Below, in pieces: positions 7,990-13,306 of a DNA stretch of 13,306 nt (positions are counted from its first letter, which is position 1; each line of letters begins with the position of its first letter). The DNA comes from Prevotellaceae bacterium (GTDB taxonomy: Bacteria; Bacteroidota; Bacteroidia; Bacteroidales; UBA932): NCBI GenBank assembly GCA_031258915.1, contig JAIRMD010000107.1:1-13306 (forward strand). The letters are read 5' to 3'. Position numbers and translations under genes: made by a program. A model generated the notes under the pieces. That model saw only the letters and a program-made list of their open reading frames with translations, searched no databases and was not told the origin of the DNA.

Positions 7990-8107
7990 GTAAGTCGTAA
8001 GTCGCGTAAGTCGTAAGTCGTAAGTTGTAAGTCGTAAGTCGTAAGTTGTAAGTCGTAAGTCGTAAGTCGTAAGTCGTAAGTCGTCGTAAGTCGTTAAGTT
8101 GTAAGTG
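7990..8107. repeat. Heptanucleotide tandem array (GTAAGTC and variants) abutting the purL start
   Basis: About 16 units of GTAAGTC, sometimes GTAAGTT, run head to tail from one base after the purL start codon complement to 8107. Phase is broken by a GC at 8004-8005, a GTC at 8083-8085 and one 8-base unit at 8093-8100. In 8006-8047 the order is twice TC, TC, TT, so a 21-base higher-order unit is also present. The array occupies the position of the purL ribosome-binding region on the minus strand. Peptides read from it (LTTYDLRL repeats) are artefacts. Confidence 0.95.
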
Positions 8108-8167
8108 ATGAGCCGAGCGAAGCAGGATCGCCGGTGCCCTGCCAAAAAGCACAAGGTGCGTAAAGCC

Positions 8168-8188
8168 GAAATCTGAAAGCTGAAATCT
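8168..8188. repeat. Short second heptamer run (GAAATCT type)
   Basis: GAAATCT, GAAAGCT and GAAATCT follow each other directly at 8168-8174, 8175-8181 and 8182-8188, preceded by a related TAAAGCC. It has the same 7-base period as the larger array 60 bases away but a different unit. It lies in the lolD-purL gap. Confidence 0.7.
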
Positions 8189-8256
8189 TACTCAAGTTTC
8201 CCACCTTCGGAGAATATGGAAAACCGTGTATCTAAAATATGGGAAGCTTGAAAATC

Positions 8257-8916
8257 TTACAGTATCTTCCCGTCGCTCATGGTAATTTTGCGGTCGCACA
8301 TGTTGGCCAGCTCCTCGTCGTGCGTTACGATGACGATGGTTTGCCCCAGCTCCTCTCGCAGCTTGAACAGCATTGCGTGCAGCTCCTGCTTGTTGCGCGA
8401 ATCGAGGTTACCCGACGGCTCGTCGGCCAAAATAACCGAGGGGCTGTTGACCATAGCTCGCGCAATGGCCACGCGCTGCTGCTCTCCGCCCGACATCTCC
8501 GCCGGCTTGTGCTGCATCCGCCGGGCAAGCCCAAGGTAGCCGAGCAGCTCTCCGGCGCGGAGCTCGGCCCTGCGCCTGTCAACCCCGGCGATAAACGCAG
8601 GGATGCAAACGTTCTCCAGCGCCGTGAACTCGGGCAGCAGGTGGTGAAACTGAAAGACAAACCCCAGCTCGCGGTTGCGCAGGCGCGCCAGCTCGCGCCG
8701 GCTCAGCGCAAAGATATCCACGCTGTGGAGGCGCACCACGCCGCTATCGGGGCGGCTCAGCGTGCCCAAAATCTCGAGCAGCGTAGTTTTTCCGGCGCCG
8801 CTGGCGCCCACTATAGCTACCACCTCGCCGCTCGCTACGCTGAGGCTGATGCCCTTGAGCACCTGCAGCGCCCCAAAGGATTTGGCTATGTTGTCTGCCT
8901 GAATCACGTAATGCAT
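8257..8916 (-). CDS. lolD: ABC transporter ATP-binding protein, LolD-like
   Basis: Cytoplasmic ATPase of an ABC complex of the LolCDE/MacB class, which extracts lipoproteins from the inner membrane or drives related export. All nucleotide-binding motifs are intact: Walker A GASGAGKT (37-44), Q-loop Gln89 in [18 protein letters not shown], signature MSGGEQQR (141-148), Walker B VILADE (161-166), D-loop SGNLD and switch His199 in VTHD. The [13 protein letters not shown] stretch and EPSGNLDS favour LolD over general importers. 219 residues is normal. The start at ATG 8914-8916 lies only about 15-20 bases after the predicted transcription start. No permease gene is adjacent, so the partner is elsewhere; purL follows after 268 bases. 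The LolD versus MacB/FtsE-like assignment is a family-level judgement. Confidence 0.8.
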   Translation of the reverse strand: MHYVIQADNIAKSFGALQVLKGISLSVASGEVVAIVGASGAGKTTLLEILGTLSRPDSGVVRLHSVDIFALSRRELARLRNRELGFVFQFHHLLPEFTALENVCIPAFIAGVDRRRAELRAGELLGYLGLARRMQHKPAEMSGGEQQRVAIARAMVNSPSVILADEPSGNLDSRNKQELHAMLFKLREELGQTIVIVTHDEELANMCDRKITMSDGKIL

Positions 8917-8934
8917 CTACACTTAGTAAGGGCA

Positions 8935-8943
8935 GCAAAGATA
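8935..8943 (-). promoter_or_regulatory. Bacteroidota-type -7 element for lolD
   Basis: The minus strand reads TATCTTTGC, an exact TAnnTTTG match, 19 bases before the lolD ATG. The transcript would have a very short leader. No good TTTG is present at the expected -33 distance. A divergent promoter for greA lies in the same 274-base gap. Confidence 0.55.
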
Positions 8944-9061
8944 CAAAATCCTTGCATTATACCCGCACCACACCCGCACTTTTCCGTGCAAAATTTTTGC
9001 CAATATATTAATTTGAAAACCAAATAGTTAAAGATACATTAACAATTATTGAAGGTAAAAA

Positions 9062-9093
9062 GTTGGTAGTTGAGAATAATGTGGCTACATTTG
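9062..9093 (+). promoter_or_regulatory. Promoter upstream of greA
   Basis: GTTGG at 9062-9066 (TTG core of the -33 element) and TACATTTG at 9086-9093 (exact TAnnTTTG) are separated by 20 bases between TTG and TACA. This agrees with the Bacteroidota consensus. Predicted start is near 9098-9100, leaving a leader of about 90 bases that holds the hairpin described separately. Confidence 0.7.
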
Positions 9094-9117
9094 TAAACTC
9101 ATTTATTGGAGTTTAAG

Positions 9118-9154
9118 AAGAGTTCCCTACACGTGGGGAATTCTTTATTTTTTT
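9118..9154 (+). terminator. Terminator-like hairpin in the greA leader (candidate attenuator)
   Basis: AAGAGTTCCC (9118-9127) pairs with GGGAATTCTT (9136-9145) over 10 bp, including one G.U pair, around an 8-base loop (9128-9135). The 3' arm runs into TTTATTTTTTT (9144-9154). Stem, loop and T-run have the layout of an intrinsic terminator, yet it lies between the greA promoter and the greA ATG at 9191, with no gene upstream on this strand. It would therefore end a short leader RNA of about 55 bases or act as an attenuator. Confidence 0.7.
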
Positions 9155-9190
9155 CCCAGCATCAACCGCAACTTTTTTAACTAAAAAATT

Positions 9191-9661
9191 ATGGCATACA
9201 CCTATTTGACAGAAGAAGGCTTAGCAAAGCTTCGCGCAGAGCTGGATAGGCTGAAGCACGTAGAGCGCCCGGCAGCTTCGCGCGCCATTGCCGAAGCGCG
9301 GGATAAAGGCGACCTCTCGGAAAACGCAGAGTACGACGTGGCGAAGGAATCGCAAGGATTGCTCGAGATGAAAATCTCGAACTTGGAGACCATGCTGGCC
9401 AACGCCAAAATCGTAGATGACTCTAAAATCAACACCTCAAAAATACAGCTGCTGAATAAGGTAAAGCTCAGAAACGTGAAGACCAAAGCCATCATGGAGT
9501 ACACGCTGGTTACCGAAAGTGAGGCAAACTTCAAAACGGGCAAGCTCTCAATAGCCACGCCCATTGCAAAAGCCCTGCTCGGCAAAAAGGTGGGCGACGT
9601 GGTAGAAATAAACGTGCCCGCCGGGCAAATGAAGCTGGAGGTGCTGGAGATTGCTGTATGA
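9191..9661 (+). CDS. greA: Transcription elongation factor GreA
   Basis: Binds the RNA polymerase secondary channel and stimulates cleavage of backtracked RNA. The N-terminal coiled coil (about 1-75) contains ARDKGDLSENAEYDVAKE, in which Asp41 and Glu44 are the catalytic tip acidic residues, so cleavage activity should be intact. The C-terminal FKBP-like domain (about 80-156) includes VTESEANFKTGKLSIATPIAKALLGKKVGDVVEINVPAG, the standard GreA/GreB block (S..SP.G.AL.GK..GD.V.....G). 156 residues is normal; the GreA type is preferred over GreB because of the KGDLSENAEY tip. Its promoter and hairpin-containing leader are upstream. The HIT gene follows 39 bases later. Confidence 0.97.
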   Translation: MAYTYLTEEGLAKLRAELDRLKHVERPAASRAIAEARDKGDLSENAEYDVAKESQGLLEMKISNLETMLANAKIVDDSKINTSKIQLLNKVKLRNVKTKAIMEYTLVTESEANFKTGKLSIATPIAKALLGKKVGDVVEINVPAGQMKLEVLEIAV

Positions 9662-9700
9662 GGTGTGAGGGTGGTAAATTTTTGAATTTTTGAATTTGCA

Positions 9701-10120
9701 ATGAGCACCATTTTTTCTAAGATTGCAAGCGGCGAGATCCCCAGCTACAAGGTGGCTGAGGACGATAGCTACTGCGCCTTTTTGGACATTAACCCGATAG
9801 CCAAAGGGCATACGCTGGTTATTCCTAAAAAAGAGGTCGATTACCTGTTTGACCTTGACGAAGAAACGCTGAGCGGCTTGTGGCTGTTTGCGCAAAAAAC
9901 GGCGAAGGCCATACAAGTGGCGGTGCCCTGCAAGCGCGTTGGCGTGGTGGTGCTGGGCCTGGAGGTGCCGCACGCGCATGTTCACCTTATCCCGCTCAAC
10001 AGCGAGGCTGACGTAGACTTCAAAAAGCCTAAGCTGAAGCTGGAGAAAGCGGAGCTTGACGCTACCGCGAAGGCAATCGGAGAGGCGCTAAGAGTGAAGA
10101 GCGAAGAGCCTCTGGGCTAA
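9701..10120 (+). CDS. HIT-family nucleotide hydrolase/transferase
   Basis: Histidine-triad proteins hydrolyse or transfer nucleoside monophosphates from substrates such as AMP-lysine, AMP-amidates or dinucleoside polyphosphates. The N-terminal block IFSKIASGEIPSYKVAEDD..CAFLDINPIAKGHTLVIPKKEV is the classic HINT/HIT start, with His37. The triad HAHVH is at 91-95, with the nucleophilic His93 expected, followed by LIPLN. The length of 139 residues is normal. It follows greA after 39 bases on the same strand, a pairing common in Bacteroidota, so it is probably co-transcribed. The gap contains TTTTTGAA twice in tandem (about 9678-9693). The physiological substrate cannot be inferred. Confidence 0.92.
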   Translation: MSTIFSKIASGEIPSYKVAEDDSYCAFLDINPIAKGHTLVIPKKEVDYLFDLDEETLSGLWLFAQKTAKAIQVAVPCKRVGVVVLGLEVPHAHVHLIPLNSEADVDFKKPKLKLEKAELDATAKAIGEALRVKSEEPLG

Positions 10121-10131
10121 AGCTCGCTTTT
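10100..10131 (+). terminator. Weak terminator-like hairpin overlapping the HIT stop codon
   Basis: AGCG (10100-10103) and AGC (10107-10109) can pair with CGCT (10125-10128) and GCT (10122-10124), a 7-bp stem with a 3-base bulge, followed by TTTT and an AT-rich stretch. It would end the greA-HIT transcript before thioredoxin. The bulge and large loop make it a weak candidate. Confidence 0.3.
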
Positions 10132-10169
10132 ACTTTAATCAATTGATGTAAAAACTAATATAAAATAGT

Positions 10170-10487
10170 ATGACATTAGAAATTACCGATGCGAACTTTG
10201 AGCAGGAAGTGCTCAAGAGCAGCAAGCCCGTGATGGTTGATTTTTGGGCTGCATGGTGCGGCCCCTGCCGCGCCATTGCCCCCAGCATTGAAGCGCTGGC
10301 AGAGGAGTACAAAGATCGCGCCGTTGTGGGCAAAATGGACGTTGATGCCAACGACCAAGTTCCCGCGCAGTACAGCGTTCGCAGCATCCCCACAGTGCTG
10401 TTTTTCAAGGACGGCGAGCTGGTAGATAAGTCTGTGGGGGCTGCGCCAAAGAGCTCTTTCGAGGAAAAGCTGAAGGCGCTGCTTTAG
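10170..10487 (+). CDS. trxA: Thioredoxin
   Basis: Small cytoplasmic dithiol oxidoreductase that reduces protein disulfides and is regenerated by thioredoxin reductase. There is no signal peptide. The active site WCGPC is at 29-33 with both cysteines (30 and 33), preceded by PVMVDFWAAW. The buried Asp24 and the cis-Pro at residue 74 (RSIPTVLFFKDGE) are in place. 105 residues matches canonical Trx. It starts 49 bases after the HIT stop on the same strand, so it could be co-transcribed, although a weak hairpin lies between. It converges with the helix-hairpin-helix gene, 30 bases from its stop. Confidence 0.95.
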   Translation: MTLEITDANFEQEVLKSSKPVMVDFWAAWCGPCRAIAPSIEALAEEYKDRAVVGKMDVDANDQVPAQYSVRSIPTVLFFKDGELVDKSVGAAPKSSFEEKLKALL

Positions 10488-10517
10488 CATAGCCACCTGC
10501 CGCTTTCATTTCTCTCC

Positions 10518-12566
10518 TCAAAGCTTCACCACCAGCTGCAGCTTCACGTCCGTGTGGTGGCTTGAGTCAATTAGGGTCAGGTTGCTGCCGGTGGAGGTGC
10601 GGTCGAAGTAGCTGGTTTGCGCACAGCGCAGCCACACGGATACTCTATCCGTCGGCTGCCACTGCAGGTTGACAAACCAGCGTGCGCCTTGCCCGTAGCA
10701 GGCTGGCACGGAGAAAGCGTACAGCACGTCGCGCTCGTAGGCGTATATGCGCGCGGCGTAGCTGTCGGTGCTGAATATGGCGTAGCGCAGTGATAGCGAC
10801 AGGGGCAGCAGCTGCAAGCTGTACTGCGCATCCTGAAAAGCCATCACGCCCTGCTCGCGCGCCCGCTGGCCTGCCCTGTACGAGGCCGCCTCTACGCGCG
10901 TTTCGCAGTCGAGGCCGGCGAGCAGCTGGTAGGAGATGCCGTAGCGCAGCCCTATTTTCTCTACGGCATCAACTGTTTTTGTGGGCGACAGCTCGTCGGT
11001 AACGTTCTCCTCCTTGCTATCGTAGCGCAGGCGGAAGGACATTTTGCAGTGCTGCTGCGGCGCGTAGTCCGCCTGAAGCATAAAGTCAAAACCTTTTGAG
11101 GGCGACATTGCCCTGTACCGTAGCCACGGAAAGGCATACGCGTCGAAGTACAGCGAAGTTTTCACCTTGGGGTGAGGAAATATGTTTGCGCCGATGTAAA
11201 ATCCGTTTTCGTTGGCTGTTTTTCCGCCTTCGGCAAAAGCGCCGGAGTAGTACGCCTGATACTGCGGCTGGTAGTATCGGTGGAGCAGCGCCAGCTGCAT
11301 GCGCGGCGCTACGCTGGCTAAGCACCCGTTGAGGACGGCCACCCCCCCGTTTTGGCTTACGCCAAGCTCGCCAAACAGGTGCAGCTTTCTGAAGTACCCG
11401 CGGTACTCGGCGCTGAGGTTTGCGTTCTCGTTTTTGCTCAGCTCGTAGTGGCTGTACGGGTGCACATTCTTTTGGTAATCCCCGCCAAGCTTGTGCCACA
11501 GCCCGGTCAGGCCAACCCGCAGCTTTTTCATGCTGTAGGATACGTTTGCCCCCGCAGCCATTTCGGTTACGGCATCCTTTTCTGCCATTGCTTTCGGCGT
11601 GGCGTGCAGCCCGGTTGTTTGCAGCGTAGAGAAAATGCCCAGCGTGTCGGCGTTGGCGTCGACATTTTTGTAGGAGAAAAACGCCGTTACCGTAGCTGCT
11701 TTGGAGATGTTCACGCTTGCCGCAGCGCCTCTGAAGAACAGATTTTCGTTGGTGCCGCCGTAGGCCTTTATGCCGCTGCCCCGCTTGGCGATGCTGAGCG
11801 CGTCGCTCGATTTTCCCATTGCTCCGCCTTTCCACAGCGCCAATCCCTGCCCGAACTGAGCGTAAAAATCGCCCAGCACGAGCGTGCGCAAAATGCCCAC
11901 GTTGTTTGCCTGTATATGCCCCGAGTAGAAATCAAAGCCAGCCTCGTTGCCGCGCCTGCCGAACGGCTCGCCGGCATCCTTGTCCGCCGTAACTCCCCAT
12001 TGCAGCTTGTCGCTAAACGTGTATCGGTAGCGCGCGTACAAGGCTTGGGGGCTGCCCATGTAGCTTCCATCTTTGTAGCCCTGCTGCTCCTCTACCGTTT
12101 GGCGGGCGCGCGCTGTGAGCCGGTGCTGCCCGCTCGTGAGCGCCTGCCGCAGCGTAGGGCGCTGCCGCTCTGCCTTCGGGTGCGCCGCGACAAAAGGCAG
12201 CAGCTTTACCATCATCTCCTGCGTAACGCCGTGCACGTATTGCAGCTCGTAGGGCGTTTGCATGTCGCCGTACTGCGCAATGTACTCGCGTATGCTTGCC
12301 GCCTGAAATTCGTTGAGCACGTGCAGCTGCATCAGCTCCGCTTCGCTTGCCGTATTCAGGTTTAGCGGGTTGGCGGCGTAGCCTGCGAGCTGCTCGTACA
12401 TCACCTCCAGCGTAGCGTCGGCATCCTCCAGCGACGATATCTCCTCCACAACGTTTTCGATGGCTTTTTGCACCGCAACGGCTTGCGCAAAGGCCGGCGC
12501 TGCGCAGGCAGCCGGCGCAGCCACCGCGAGGGCGAAGAAGTATAGCCTGTGGGCGCTGCATTTCAT
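10518..12566 (-). CDS. Secreted helix-hairpin-helix protein with a predicted outer-membrane barrel region
   Basis: A Sec signal peptide is seen at 1-27 (hydrophobic FFALAVAAPAACAAP, cleavage after AFA). Residues about 66-126 hold a double helix-hairpin-helix unit of ComEA type: NPLNLNTASEAELMQLHVLNEFQAASIREYIAQYG then TPYELQYVHGVTQEMMVKLLPFV. The remaining ~550 residues are rich in alternating hydrophobic/aromatic segments (YARYRYTFSDKLQWGVTA, YAQFGQGLALW) and end in VKLQLVVKL, the pattern of an outer-membrane beta-barrel. Proteins of this architecture, about 650-700 residues, occur widely in Bacteroidota next to a PorV/FadL-like barrel gene. No experimental role is known to me. HHH units usually bind DNA in ComEA, but here the domain would be periplasmic; DNA binding is only a possibility. 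The ATG overlaps the upstream stop by ATGA. Confidence 0.85.
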   Translation of the reverse strand: MKCSAHRLYFFALAVAAPAACAAPAFAQAVAVQKAIENVVEEISSLEDADATLEVMYEQLAGYAANPLNLNTASEAELMQLHVLNEFQAASIREYIAQYGDMQTPYELQYVHGVTQEMMVKLLPFVAAHPKAERQRPTLRQALTSGQHRLTARARQTVEEQQGYKDGSYMGSPQALYARYRYTFSDKLQWGVTADKDAGEPFGRRGNEAGFDFYSGHIQANNVGILRTLVLGDFYAQFGQGLALWKGGAMGKSSDALSIAKRGSGIKAYGGTNENLFFRGAAASVNISKAATVTAFFSYKNVDANADTLGIFSTLQTTGLHATPKAMAEKDAVTEMAAGANVSYSMKKLRVGLTGLWHKLGGDYQKNVHPYSHYELSKNENANLSAEYRGYFRKLHLFGELGVSQNGGVAVLNGCLASVAPRMQLALLHRYYQPQYQAYYSGAFAEGGKTANENGFYIGANIFPHPKVKTSLYFDAYAFPWLRYRAMSPSKGFDFMLQADYAPQQHCKMSFRLRYDSKEENVTDELSPTKTVDAVEKIGLRYGISYQLLAGLDCETRVEAASYRAGQRAREQGVMAFQDAQYSLQLLPLSLSLRYAIFSTDSYAARIYAYERDVLYAFSVPACYGQGARWFVNLQWQPTDRVSVWLRCAQTSYFDRTSTGSNLTLIDSSHHTDVKLQLVVKL

Positions 12567-13306
12567 GGCCTTTTCTGCTTTTTCGGGAAGGCGTAGGTAA
12601 GCGAAATCTGCGGCGTGTAGCCAAGCGTTTCGTGCCGCGAAAATGCCATGTCGACGCAGAAGCTGCGGTAGGCGTAGCCAAAACCGGCGTACAGCTCCAC
12701 CGGCTTAGCCAGCGCACCGATGCGCAGCGCAAGCATTTTGGCAACGACGACCTCCAGGCCTGCTTTGGCCTGCACCGGCTGCCCCGGCTCAATTTTTGCG
12801 GCAACCATCAGGGTGGCGTGCTGCGCAAAGCGGTAGCCCATGCCGATGTCGAAGATTACGGGCAGGCGCTCGCGGTAGGCATTGCTAAGGTAGCGCGAGC
12901 CGGTAAAGTTGAAAATGTGCGCCCCCAGCCACAGGTTGTCCAGCGGCTCGGCCATCAGGCCCAGCTCGGCGGTGAGGGCAGCAGCAGAGCCGTATCCGGC
13001 CACCTGCATCAGGTGGTAGCAGAGCTGCGCCCCCACGGCCAGTTGCTTGGCCAGCTGCCTGCCCCAGGCAACGCCCAAGCGGGTTTCGCGGTAGCGGTCG
13101 TACCCAAACGAGCACAGGTCAAGCCCCAGCGTTCCGGCCACCGGAACAGGCATGGCAAAGGCGGCTGCGCTGAGGTTGAGCGCTTCGGTAAGGTATTTGT
13201 TTTCGTAGTGCACCGCAGCCAGAGGGGAGGAAATAAAGCCCAGCGCAGCTTGGTTGTTGTAAACCGCAAAAATATCGGCGTTGACAAGCCCAATGCTGCC
13301 CAACGC
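12563..13306 (-). CDS. PorV/FadL-like outer-membrane beta-barrel protein (N-terminus outside the window)
   Basis: The frame is open to the right edge, so the signal peptide and first residues are missing; a TTG near 13303 is not the start, since coding sequence (Ala-Leu-Gly-Ser) continues through it. The visible peptide ALGSIGLVNADIFAVYNNQAALGF resembles the N-terminal region of PorV/PorQ/FadL-type barrels, where a glycine-rich stretch precedes D..A..NNQA.L. It continues with alternating amphipathic strands (FGYDRYRETRLGVAWGRQLAKQLAVGAQLCY; LWLGAHIFNFTG; ELYAGFGYAYRSFCVDMAFSRHETLGYTPQISLTYAF). In Bacteroidota this family includes type IX secretion components, but many members are uncharacterised, so porQ/porV is not assigned. 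Its TGA overlaps the ATG of the helix-hairpin-helix gene, implying translational coupling. Confidence 0.8.
   Translation of the reverse strand, partial: ALGSIGLVNADIFAVYNNQAALGFISSPLAAVHYENKYLTEALNLSAAAFAMPVPVAGTLGLDLCSFGYDRYRETRLGVAWGRQLAKQLAVGAQLCYHLMQVAGYGSAAALTAELGLMAEPLDNLWLGAHIFNFTGSRYLSNAYRERLPVIFDIGMGYRFAQHATLMVAAKIEPGQPVQAKAGLEVVVAKMLALRIGALAKPVELYAGFGYAYRSFCVDMAFSRHETLGYTPQISLTYAFPKKQKRP

Noticed and set aside
11352..12365. 337-codon plus-strand open frame opposite the helix-hairpin-helix gene
   Set aside because: Antisense shadow; the minus-strand gene has a signal peptide, a clear HHH domain and a coupled neighbour.

Overview
The window looks like chromosomal DNA from a member of the Bacteroidota, probably Bacteroidales, with moderately high GC. 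Three things point there. Several intergenic regions carry the Bacteroidota sigma-factor -7 element TAnnTTTG, in one case with a perfect -33 TTTG at 19 bases. Most starts lack a clear Shine-Dalgarno. The gene content and order are also typical: rplM-rpsI-rpsB-tsf, greA followed by a HIT protein, and an outer-membrane barrel coupled to a large helix-hairpin-helix protein.

Layout, left to right. On the + strand: the last 53 codons of gyrB, a SPOR-domain lipoprotein with a very acidic tail, aroC (chorismate synthase) and plsC (lysophosphatidate acyltransferase). A 274-base AT-richer spacer with no recognisable gene separates plsC from the next, minus-strand block. That block, in transcription order from the right, is lolD-like ABC ATPase, a purL whose product stops at about half the family length, then rplM, rpsI, rpsB and tsf. 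The ribosomal genes start from a strong consensus promoter (6152-6183), and rpsB has its own long leader with a good hairpin. On the + strand again, divergent from lolD: greA behind a leader that contains a terminator-like hairpin, a HIT-family hydrolase and a thioredoxin. On the minus strand at the right edge: a PorV/FadL-like barrel protein that enters from outside the window, overlapping by 4 bases (ATGA) a 682-residue secreted helix-hairpin-helix/barrel protein.

Most of the window is housekeeping. The unusual material is regulatory or structural. PurL is complete as a reading frame but ends exactly between its first synthetase domain and the missing second synthetase plus glutaminase half. 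An array of about 16 heptamers (GTAAGTC and variants) abuts the purL start codon, with a second small heptamer run (GAAATCT type) behind it and a third, degenerate one between rpsI and rpsB. The greA leader carries a hairpin plus T-run that could act as an attenuator or release a short RNA. The rpsB and rplM leaders could be autoregulatory. I found no CRISPR array, tRNA, rRNA, intact insertion sequence or recognisable defence system.
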